From: Geobacter sp.
Lineage (GTDB): Bacteria > Desulfobacterota > Desulfuromonadia > Geobacterales > Pseudopelobacteraceae
Direction: 5' to 3'
Assembly (NCBI GenBank): GCA_027346925.1
Contig: DAIERH010000123.1
Location: 1-6,915 of the forward strand
DNA length: 6,915 nt
Part shown: in pieces, positions 1 through 5,610 of the stretch
Position numbering within the stretch: the stretch's first letter is position 1
How the letters are laid out: every line of letters starts with the position of its first letter
Notes under the pieces: model-generated
The model's input: only the letters and a program-made list of their open reading frames with translations
The model's database searches: none
Told to the model about the DNA's origin: nothing
Program-made: the position numbers and the translations under genes

Positions 1-473
1 TTCATGGTCATGATGATTCGGGACTCGGTGGCGTTGGGCAGGATGTAGCGGGCATCCTCGGGCGGGATGCCCAGTTCCACCAACTGGGCGTAGGCCTTGT
101 GCACCGTCTCGGACATGAAGGCGAATATCTGACGCGCATCGGCATTCTCGGCGATGCTGTCCGGCATGATCGAGGTGAACTGATCCTTGTGGGACACGTA
201 GCGCTGTGACTGCTGGGAGAACGAAGCGATGCGGTGGCGCACCAGTTGATGGGTGGTCACGCGCGAAATCCCCTCGATGCCGAAGGTGAAGGAGGCGTGC
301 TCAAGCACCGAATGGTGCCCCAGGGACATGATCTTGTCCAGGAACTGCTCGATATCGGACGATTCGAGCTTCTGCCGCAGTTCGGTGATGGACGCTGGCG
401 AATAGCAGAGCCGCGCGGCCAAGGCCACGGTCAGCTCGGGGTTGGGAGTATGCTCGATGATGGTAATGTTCAT
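1..473 (-). CDS. thyX: FAD-dependent thymidylate synthase ThyX (3' end beyond the window)
   Basis: Makes dTMP from dUMP in the cytoplasm, using methylene-tetrahydrofolate as carbon donor and FAD/NAD(P)H as reductant. I translated the minus strand from the ATG at 473-471: 157 residues are open to the window edge, and the C-terminal part is missing. The ThyX signature RHR-X7-S is present: R79 H80 R81 and S89 in RHRIASFSQQSQR. The upstream HHSVLEHASF (53-62) and the downstream ARYILPNATESRIIMTM (141-157) also fit the family. The ribosome binding site is weak (GGA about 7 nt upstream), but the protein starts as ThyX proteins do (MNITIIEHTPNPE). It lies 90 nt downstream of rpmE on the same strand, with a probable terminator between them, so it may have its own promoter or depend on readthrough. 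The family call is very secure; whether a classical thyA exists elsewhere in the genome cannot be seen. Confidence 0.96.
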   Translation of the reverse strand, partial: MNITIIEHTPNPELTVALAARLCYSPASITELRQKLESSDIEQFLDKIMSLGHHSVLEHASFTFGIEGISRVTTHQLVRHRIASFSQQSQRYVSHKDQFTSIMPDSIAENADARQIFAFMSETVHKAYAQLVELGIPPEDARYILPNATESRIIMTM

Positions 474-503
474 AGTGATTCCGTCACGACGTGGTATAGA
501 TGC

Positions 504-535
504 AAAAAAGGGGATTTGCCTGGCGACAAAACCCC
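504..535 (-). terminator. Probable intrinsic terminator after rpmE
   Basis: Read on the minus strand, GGGG-T-TTTG (535-527) can pair with CAAA-T-CCCC (518-510). The stem has eight pairs with one T-T mismatch and an 8-nt loop. It is followed directly by six T (509-504). It begins about 29 nt past the rpmE stop codon and ends about 31 nt before the thyX start, so it would close the rho-rpmE unit. The run of eight C on the plus strand (532-539) lets the stem slide by a few bases. Pairing was done by eye; no folding energy was computed. Confidence 0.7.
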
Positions 536-563
536 CCCCTTTGTACGTTGAACCGATGGCAGA

Positions 564-764
564 CTACACTTGGCCGTAGCGCTTCTTGAACCGCTCCACG
601 CGACCGGCGGTGTCAACCAGTTTCTGCTTGCCGGTGAAAAACGGATGGCAGGCGGAGCAGATTTCGGTGTTGATCTCCTTGCGGGTGGAACGGGTCTGGA
701 ACGTGTTGCCGCACAGGCACTTCACGGTCACATCGGAATACACGGGGTGGATACCTTCTTTCAT
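564..764 (-). CDS. rpmE: 50S ribosomal protein L31, zinc-binding (C+) form
   Basis: Small protein of the large ribosomal subunit that helps bridge the 50S and 30S subunits. The 66 residues match the usual length of about 65-75. The start MKEGIHPVY is typical, and the four zinc ligands of the C+ form are present: C16 and C18 in CLCG, C36 and C39 in CSAC. HPFFTGKQKLVDTAGRVERF (40-59) is the conserved C-terminal half. The start is fixed by a strong ribosome binding site, AAAGGAGG (minus strand, 777-770), 5 nt before the ATG. It lies downstream of rho on the same strand, an arrangement common in bacteria. Zinc-binding L31 is replaced by a zinc-free paralogue under zinc limitation in some bacteria; no such paralogue is in this window. 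Confidence 0.98.
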   Translation of the reverse strand: MKEGIHPVYSDVTVKCLCGNTFQTRSTRKEINTEICSACHPFFTGKQKLVDTAGRVERFKKRYGQV

Positions 765-823
765 TTCTTCCTCCTTTATATCGTCGAAACGAAAAGTTAT
801 GCAGTGGTTAGCGGCAAATTTTT

Positions 824-852
824 ATGTTAGCGATTCGATCTTTTTTTTGCAA
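824..852 (-). promoter_or_regulatory. Weak candidate sigma70-type promoter for rpmE
   Basis: Read on the minus strand, TTGCAA (852-847) is followed after 17 nt by TAACAT (829-824). Each box matches four of six consensus positions. The spacer carries an A6 tract, and the region is AT-rich. Transcription would start near 817 and give a leader of about 50 nt before rpmE. AT-rich gaps often contain such matches by chance, and rpmE may simply be read from the rho promoter. Confidence 0.3.
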
Positions 853-862
853 CCCTTTTTTG

Positions 863-2110
863 TCACTTCGACATGGAGTCCAGGAAGTCCTGGTTGGTCT
901 TCGCCTCCGACAGTTTGTCCAGCAGGAATTCCATGCTGTCCACCACGTTCATGGGGTGCAACACCTTGCGCAGTATCCAGATACGGTTGAGATCCTCCTT
1001 CGAGATCAACAGCTCTTCTTTCCTTGTCCCAGACTTGTTGATGTCGATGGCCGGGAAGGTGCGCTTCTCCACCAGCTTGCGGTCCAGGTGCAACTCCATG
1101 TTGCCGGTCCCCTTGAATTCCTCGAAGATAACCTCGTCCATCTTGCTGCCCGTATCCACCAGTGCCGTGGCGATGATGGTCAGTGAGCCGCCCTCCTCTA
1201 TGTTGCGGGCCGCCCCGAAGAAGCGTTTCGGTTTGTGCAGGGCGTTGGAGTCCACGCCGCCGGAGAGGATCTTACCAGAGGGAGGGATGACGGTATTGTA
1301 GGCGCGCGCCAGTCGGGTGATGGAGTCCAGCAGGATCACCACGTCACGCTTGTGCTCCACCAGACGCTTGGCCTTCTCGATGACCATCTCGGCCACCTGG
1401 ACGTGTCGCGTGGCCGGTTCGTCAAAGGTGGAGGAGACCACCTCGCCGTTGACCGAGCGCTGCATGTCGGTCACCTCCTCCGGACGCTCGTCGATCAGGA
1501 GCACGATCAGGTAGACCTCGGGGTGGTTGGCGGCGATGGAGTTGGCGATGTTCTGGATCAGCATGGTCTTGCCGGTGCGGGGAGGCGCCACGATCAGGCC
1601 GCGTTGCCCCTTGCCGATTGGGGCCACCAACTCCACCACCCGCATGGGCATATTGTCGGGGGTGGTTTCCAGTTTGAGCTTTTCATTGGGGTAGAGCGGG
1701 GTCAGGTTGTCGAAGAGGATCTTGTCGCGGGCCACCTCGGGCGGCTCGTGGTTGACCTCCTCAACCTTGAGAAGGGCAAAGTAGCGCTCCCCTTCCTTGG
1801 GGGGGCGGATCTGGCCGGATACCGTGTCGCCGGTGCGCAGGTTGAAACGCCGGATCTGGCTGGGAGAGACGTAGATGTCGTCCGGACCCGGCAGATAGTT
1901 GTAATCCGTGGCACGCAGGAAACCGAACCCGTCCTGCAGGGTCTCCAGCACCCCTTCGCCGTAGATCGAGCCGTTCTGTTCGGTCTGGGCGTTGAGGATG
2001 GCAAAGATCAGGTCCTGCTTGCGCAGGCTGGATGCCCCCTCGATGTTGAGGTCACGGGCAATGGTGTTGAGTTCGTTGATTTTCTTGCCTTTAAGTTCCT
2101 GTAGGTTCAT
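863..2110 (-). CDS. rho: Transcription termination factor Rho
   Basis: Hexameric RNA-dependent ATPase/helicase that ends transcription at Rho-dependent sites. The 415 residues are close to the E. coli length of 419. Domains in order: the N-terminal Rho_N helix bundle (about 1-45); the cold-shock-type RNA-binding domain (about 50-118) with the RNA-contacting GFGF (61-64); and the RecA-like ATPase. In the ATPase I see Walker A APPRTGKT (175-182, K181), the catalytic glutamate region LLIDERPEE (204-212, E211), Walker B VVILLD (257-262) and the arginine-finger segment SGTRKEELL (360-368). The Q-loop region ILSGGVDSNALHKPKRFFGA (281-300) is intact. The ATG at 2110 is chosen over an in-frame ATG 45 nt upstream because AGGAG (2120-2116) lies 5 nt before it and MNLQELKGKKINEL is the conserved start. 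The upstream alternative would run through a hairpin. No insertion in the RNA-binding domain and no missing catalytic residue were seen. Confidence 0.99.
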   Translation of the reverse strand: MNLQELKGKKINELNTIARDLNIEGASSLRKQDLIFAILNAQTEQNGSIYGEGVLETLQDGFGFLRATDYNYLPGPDDIYVSPSQIRRFNLRTGDTVSGQIRPPKEGERYFALLKVEEVNHEPPEVARDKILFDNLTPLYPNEKLKLETTPDNMPMRVVELVAPIGKGQRGLIVAPPRTGKTMLIQNIANSIAANHPEVYLIVLLIDERPEEVTDMQRSVNGEVVSSTFDEPATRHVQVAEMVIEKAKRLVEHKRDVVILLDSITRLARAYNTVIPPSGKILSGGVDSNALHKPKRFFGAARNIEEGGSLTIIATALVDTGSKMDEVIFEEFKGTGNMELHLDRKLVEKRTFPAIDINKSGTRKEELLISKEDLNRIWILRKVLHPMNVVDSMEFLLDKLSEAKTNQDFLDSMSK

Positions 2111-2115
2111 CGGTT

Positions 2116-2120
2116 CTCCT
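2116..2120 (-). promoter_or_regulatory. Ribosome binding site of rho
   Basis: AGGAG on the minus strand, 5 nt before the ATG at 2110. It decides the start of rho against the in-frame ATG at 2155. It directly abuts the hairpin at 2121-2138. Confidence 0.8.
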
Positions 2121-2138
2121 GCATGTCGGGAGACATGC
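2121..2138 (-). promoter_or_regulatory. Perfect hairpin in the rho leader, against the ribosome binding site
   Basis: GCATGTC (2121-2127) and GACATGC (2132-2138) form a perfect 7-bp stem with a 4-nt loop, TCCC on the minus-strand RNA. The last stem base is immediately followed by the AGGAG of rho. There is no T-tract, so it is not an intrinsic terminator. It could influence ribosome access, protect the transcript end or bind a regulator. Rho controls its own synthesis in E. coli, but by termination in a leader; whether this hairpin has any such role is inference. Confidence 0.5.
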
Positions 2139-2251
2139 GTTGATCGCGGCTGCAAAAATGGATGTCCAGCGGGAAAGGATTAATGAAAATGGAATTGAGT
2201 TTGTGTAGTGATTATGACCTCAAAGCGTCAACAGAGAGGAAAATGCCCTGG

Positions 2252-2266
2252 CAGGAAATATTCCTG
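2252..2266. repeat. 15-bp palindrome, possible operator
   Basis: CAGGAA-ATA-TTCCTG is a perfect inverted repeat with 6-bp arms and a 3-nt centre. It sits inside a pair of CCTGG direct repeats (2247-2251 and 2263-2267). The symmetry and size suit a dimeric regulator's binding site. It lies about 140 nt upstream of the rho start and about 177 nt upstream of the first minus-10/minus-35 promoter of the rightward unit. No regulator is identified; chance occurrence is possible. Confidence 0.35.
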
Positions 2267-2442
2267 GAAAACAACGTACATGATATGTCAAGGGTTCGAT
2301 ACAATTTATTACGAAGGAAATGAGAGGTCGCAAAAAAGCTGTTCTGAAATATCATCCGGGGTTAAAAATGACGTTACCTCCAATGTCTCGGCCTTGTCAA
2401 CAAAAAATAATCCCTATTCCGTCATGTTCGCCGTAATTTGTC

Positions 2443-2470
2443 TTGACCATGCCGATACCGAGGCTATATA
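2443..2470 (+). promoter_or_regulatory. Sigma70-type promoter for the hyfB-like gene and cysM
   Basis: TTGACC (2443-2448) matches five of six -35 positions. After 16 nt it is followed by TATATA (2465-2470), five of six for the -10 box; TATACA (2467-2472) at 18 nt is an overlapping alternative. Transcription would begin near 2477, leaving about 45 nt before the ATG at 2523. This is the best promoter match in the divergent region. Confidence 0.6.
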
Positions 2471-2522
2471 CATTGCTCATGTGTAGGCGTTTGACGGCAT
2501 TTCCGCTCGGATTATCGTACCC

Positions 2523-4508
2523 ATGACCCCTCTTGACCTTGCACTCATGGCAGCACTTCTCTGCGCACTCTCCGGCATCCCGGCATTGTCGTCCCGTATC
2601 CCGCTGTTCCCGGGACGCAGAATAGCCTGCGGCTTCATCGCCGCGGGAACGGTGGCCGGCCTGGCCGCCACGCTACGGATACTCCTGCTGGAAAGCCGGC
2701 CCGAAACCGTCGAGATGGCCTGGCGACTCCCCGTAGGCACGCTCCTCTTCCGGCTCGATCCGCTCTCGGCCTTCTTCCTGATCCCCGTGCTGATCGTCGC
2801 CGTCTGCATCTCGCTCTATGGCTGCGGCTACTGCGTCACTTCCCCCGACAACCGGGGCGAATCGCTGCTCACCTTCTACCTGGGTCTGGCAGTGGCGGCC
2901 ATCATCCTGCTGCTCGTCTCCGCCAACGGCATCACCCTGCTCTTCTTCTGGGAGGCCATGGCCCTGTTGGTGTTCATGGCCATGTGCCTGGAGCATGGCC
3001 GGTCCGAGGTGCGTGAGGCAGGGCTCCACTACTTGGTGGCCAGCCACGTGGTGACCCTTTTGCTGTTCGTGCTGTTCTCCAGACTCTCCCCGGATGCGGG
3101 CCTCCAGTTTCCCGCGGCCGGAAGCCTCGCTCCCACGGGCCTCGGCGCCCTGGCCATCCTGCTTGCGGCCCTGGTCGGCTTCGGGTTGAAGGCGGGCATC
3201 ATGCCGCTGCACGTCTGGCTCCCCTCAGCCCACGCCAATGCCCCCAGCCACGTCTCGGCCCTGATGTCGGGCATTGTCCTCAAGATGGGGATCTACGGCC
3301 TGCTGCGCACGATATCCTTCTTCGGCACGCCGCCCCTCTGGTGGGGCATCCTCTTCCTCTGCCTGGGCATTGTCTCGGCCGTGGTCGGCGTGCTCTTCGC
3401 CATCGGCCAGCATGATATCAAGCGCCTGTTGGCCTACCACAGCATCGAGAACATCGGCATCATCGTCATGGGGATCGGCGTGGCCCTGACCGGGCTTGCC
3501 ACCGGCAACCGCATCCTGTTCGTGCTCGGCATGGCCGGTGCCCTGCTGCACGTGCTCAACCACGCCTTGTTCAAATCCCTGCTTTTTCTGGGAGCCGGTG
3601 CGGTCATCCATCTCAGCGGAACACGCGATATCGACCGCATGGGCGGGCTGGCCCGGGCCCTGCCCCTGACCTCGGTGGCCTTCCTGACCGGGGCCGTTGC
3701 CATCTGCGGACTGCCGCCCCTGAACGGCTTTGTCAGCGAATTCCTGATCTACCTCGGCATCTTCAAGGGATTCGGCATCTCATCCGGCAAGGCCGCCGCA
3801 TTCCTGGCGCTGGCTGCGCCCGCCCTGGCGCTTACCGGCGGCCTGGCGGTGGCATGTTTCGTCAAGGTCTATGGCTGCGCCTTCCTGGGTGAGCCCCGCG
3901 CCCCCCTGCCGAAACCCCATGAACACCGCGCCATGACGGGCGCCATGACCATTCTGGGCAGTATATGCATTGGGATCGGGGTCGTGCCGATCATGATCGT
4001 CCGGCTGATCGAACCGGTCGCCTCTGCCCTGTTTCCGCAACGGGACGCCCTGCTCCCCTCCATCCAGACCACCGCCCACCTCTACGGGTTGAGTCTTGGC
4101 GCGGCAATCCTGTTCCTGCTGGTAATCCTGCTGGTCGTGTTCTATGTCAACCGCCTCAAGGCCATCCCCAGCGGCGAGACCGGCACCTGGGATTGCGGAT
4201 ATGCGGCCCCATCCACCCGCATGCAGTACAGCGCCTCGTCCTTTGCGGCGATGCTGGTCGACATCTTCGCCCCCATCCTGCGTCCCGAGCGCCACGAACC
4301 GCACCAGACCGGCCTGTTCCCCCCACCGGAGCGGTTCCACTCCCACGTCCCCGAGGTGGTGCTCGACAAGGGGATCATGCCGTTCCTGGGCGCCATCGAC
4401 CGGCGCTTTGCCCATATCCGCCGCATGCAGAACGGCCAATTGAACCGCTATATCCTCTACATCGTCGTGGCCCTGTTCGTCTTGCTGGCCCTATCCGACT
4501 TTGTATGA
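2523..4508 (+). CDS. HyfB/HycC-like proton-conducting membrane subunit (NuoL/M antiporter family), standing alone
   Basis: A large inner-membrane protein of 661 residues, close to HyfB of E. coli hydrogenase 4 (672), with roughly 15-17 hydrophobic segments. Family members carry protons or Na+ in complex I and in group 4 hydrogenase/formate hydrogenlyase complexes. Proton-path residues are present: E144 in FFWEAMALL, K223 and H230 in GFGLKAGIMPLHVWLPSAHA, K254 in the next helix, H347 and K351 in NHALFKSLLFLGAGAVIH, and K448 in ACFVKVYG. The C-terminal part is of the HyfB/HycC type rather than NuoL: TWDCGY (555-560), MQYSASSFA (567-575), a cytoplasmic stretch, then a final membrane helix (642-660). 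The start has almost no ribosome binding site; an in-frame stop at 2484 limits alternatives, and M9 has none either. No hydrogenase, formate dehydrogenase or other complex subunit is in view. It may serve a complex encoded elsewhere, or act alone; the family is secure, the function is not. Confidence 0.9.
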   Translation: MTPLDLALMAALLCALSGIPALSSRIPLFPGRRIACGFIAAGTVAGLAATLRILLLESRPETVEMAWRLPVGTLLFRLDPLSAFFLIPVLIVAVCISLYGCGYCVTSPDNRGESLLTFYLGLAVAAIILLLVSANGITLLFFWEAMALLVFMAMCLEHGRSEVREAGLHYLVASHVVTLLLFVLFSRLSPDAGLQFPAAGSLAPTGLGALAILLAALVGFGLKAGIMPLHVWLPSAHANAPSHVSALMSGIVLKMGIYGLLRTISFFGTPPLWWGILFLCLGIVSAVVGVLFAIGQHDIKRLLAYHSIENIGIIVMGIGVALTGLATGNRILFVLGMAGALLHVLNHALFKSLLFLGAGAVIHLSGTRDIDRMGGLARALPLTSVAFLTGAVAICGLPPLNGFVSEFLIYLGIFKGFGISSGKAAAFLALAAPALALTGGLAVACFVKVYGCAFLGEPRAPLPKPHEHRAMTGAMTILGSICIGIGVVPIMIVRLIEPVASALFPQRDALLPSIQTTAHLYGLSLGAAILFLLVILLVVFYVNRLKAIPSGETGTWDCGYAAPSTRMQYSASSFAAMLVDIFAPILRPERHEPHQTGLFPPPERFHSHVPEVVLDKGIMPFLGAIDRRFAHIRRMQNGQLNRYILYIVVALFVLLALSDFV

Positions 4509-4521
4509 CGAAAGGACGCCT

Positions 4522-5439
4522 GTGAAGGGTCAAAGCCTGATCGACTCCATCGGCAACACGCCGCTGGTCGCCATCACCACCATCAATCCCAATCCCCGCG
4601 TTACCATCCTGGCCAAACTGGAGGGGAACAATCCGGGCGGCTCGGTCAAGGACCGCCCCGCACGCCAGATGATCCTGGCGGCGGAACAGAGCGGAGAGAT
4701 GACCCCTGACAAAGTCATTCTCGAACCAACTTCGGGCAACACCGGCATCGCCCTGGCCATGATCGCGGCGGCGCGCGGCTATCGCATCAAGCTGGTCATG
4801 CCGGCCTGTGTCAGCATGGAGCGGCGCAGCGTCCTGGAGGCGTACGGAGCCGAGATCGTCCTCTCGCCGGGGTGCGAGGCCACGGACGGCGCCATCCGGA
4901 TGGCCCACGCGATTTACGGACAACAACCCCATACCTATTACATGCCCAACCAATACGCCAACCCCAACAACGTCATGGCCCACTGTGAGACGACCGGCCC
5001 CGAGATCATGGCCCAGACCAGAGGTGCAATCACCCATTTCGTGGCCGGCATGGGGACCAGCGGCACCCTGATGGGGACGGCGCGCTACTTCCGCACGGCC
5101 AAGCCGGACGTGCGGATCATCGGTATCGAACCGGTTCTGGGACACAAGATCCAGGGGCTCAAGAACATGCGGGAGGCAATCGTGCCCCCCATCTACGACG
5201 AGGGAGCACTGCACCGCAAACTGGTTGTGGAGGACGCAAGCGCCTTTGAGACAGCCCGCCAACTTGCGGTTCGGGAGGGGATCTTCTGCGGCATGTCCGG
5301 CGGCGCCGCCGTGGCGGGTGCCGTAAAGCTGGCGGAAGAACTGGACGCGGGCACCATCGTGGTCATCATCCCCGACCGTGGCGATCGCTATCTGAGCACC
5401 AACCTGTTCAAATCGATCTGCGCCAACTGTCCGCCATAA
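4522..5439 (+). CDS. cysM: Cysteine synthase, CysM type (PLP-dependent beta-replacement enzyme)
   Basis: Makes L-cysteine in the cytoplasm by replacing the side-chain leaving group of an activated serine with a sulfur donor. The 305 residues match E. coli CysM (303). Seen: the PLP lysine K43 in GNNPGGSVKDRPA, the substrate loop PTSGNTG (69-75), the phosphate-binding loop GMGTSGT (176-182), REGIFCGMSGGAAVAGA (251-267) and DRGDRYLST (285-293). Several stretches (TTGPEI, THFV, AVREGIFCG, DRGDRYLST) match CysM better than CysK. I chose the GTG at 4522: AAAGGA lies about 6 nt upstream, the protein then begins with the usual SLIDSIGNTPLV, and a longer TTG start at 4501 would overlap the previous gene. 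It follows that gene by 13 nt, so they probably share a transcript. The region GLKNMREAIVPPIYD (212-226) resembles enzymes that use O-phosphoserine, so the substrate (O-acetylserine or O-phosphoserine) is open. Confidence 0.95.
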   Translation: MKGQSLIDSIGNTPLVAITTINPNPRVTILAKLEGNNPGGSVKDRPARQMILAAEQSGEMTPDKVILEPTSGNTGIALAMIAAARGYRIKLVMPACVSMERRSVLEAYGAEIVLSPGCEATDGAIRMAHAIYGQQPHTYYMPNQYANPNNVMAHCETTGPEIMAQTRGAITHFVAGMGTSGTLMGTARYFRTAKPDVRIIGIEPVLGHKIQGLKNMREAIVPPIYDEGALHRKLVVEDASAFETARQLAVREGIFCGMSGGAAVAGAVKLAEELDAGTIVVIIPDRGDRYLSTNLFKSICANCPP

Positions 5440-5458
5440 CCTCCATTTCCCCGTCCAT

Positions 5459-5473
5459 GCCCCGCATCGGGGC
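5459..5473 (+). terminator. GC-rich hairpin after cysM, without a T-tract
   Basis: GCCCCG-CAT-CGGGGC is a perfect 6-bp all-GC stem with a 3-nt loop, 20 nt past the cysM stop. No run of T follows, so it is not a standard intrinsic terminator. It may mark or protect the transcript 3' end, with termination being Rho-dependent, or it may be incidental. Confidence 0.4.
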
Positions 5474-5532
5474 GGCCACCTCTCGACATGCCGTGATCCA
5501 GGAACCAGGGGGCTGCACGCTCATCTACCTCC

Positions 5533-5561
5533 TTGACCGCACCGCTCAAAGCTGCTATTTT
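5533..5561 (+). promoter_or_regulatory. Sigma70-type promoter for glyQS
   Basis: TTGACC (5533-5538, five of six) and TATTTT (5556-5561, four of six) are separated by exactly 17 nt. Transcription would begin near 5568, giving a leader of about 43 nt before the GTG at 5611. The match fits the 171-nt gap after cysM, and suggests glyQS is a separate unit. Confidence 0.6.
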
Positions 5562-5570
5562 ACGAATTCT

Positions 5571-5606
5571 TTTTCCAATCGCGCAGTTTATCCCCCCATT
5601 GGAGGA
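5571..5606 (+). promoter_or_regulatory. Possible stem hiding the glyQ ribosome binding site
   Basis: TTTTCCAAT (5571-5579) can pair with ATTGGAGGA (5598-5606) over nine positions: seven standard pairs and two G-U. The loop is 18 nt. The 3' arm contains the whole GGAGGA ribosome binding site of glyQ. The predicted transcript starts just before the 5' arm. No folding energy was computed, and the stem is AU-rich, so it may be weak. Confidence 0.35.
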
Positions 5607-5610
5607 AACC

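Larger units (their letters stand above)
2139..2522. other. AT-rich divergent intergenic region between rho and the hyfB-like gene
   Basis: About 384 nt with no credible gene, clearly richer in A and T than the genes on either side. It must hold the promoters for both directions. Seen in it: a plus-strand promoter near 2443-2470, a 15-bp palindrome at 2252-2266, and several TTGACA-like hexamers on the minus strand (2400-2395, 2291-2286, 2231-2226), none with a good -10 box at normal spacing. An open frame of 92 codons on the plus strand (2208-2486) has no ribosome binding site or recognisable protein features. I saw no tRNA, riboswitch or other structured RNA I could name. Confidence 0.7.

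Noticed and set aside
841..862. Rho gene terminator in the T/A-rich stretch just past the rho stop
   Set aside because: On the minus strand the tract is A-rich, not T-rich, and no stable hairpin precedes a T run.
1235..2104. 289-codon open frame on the plus strand opposite rho
   Set aside because: It lies wholly inside rho on the other strand; rho has complete domains and catalytic residues. This is a high-GC antisense shadow.
2249..2264. Possible sigma54 promoter (TGGCAGG start)
   Set aside because: The -24 part looks right, but the required TTGC with GC at -12 is absent at the correct spacing.
2208..2486. 92-codon open frame on the plus strand in the divergent region
   Set aside because: No ribosome binding site, no recognisable domain or membrane segment, and it overlaps the promoter and palindrome; an AT-rich spacer readily gives such frames.
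4375..5262. 295-codon open frame on the minus strand opposite cysM and the end of the HyfB-like gene
   Set aside because: Antisense to two well-supported genes, with a His/Arg/Gly-rich composition typical of GC-rich shadow frames.
5440..5610. Glycine riboswitch or T-box before glyQ
   Set aside because: The leader after the predicted start is only about 43 nt, and I see none of the conserved T-box or glycine aptamer sequences.
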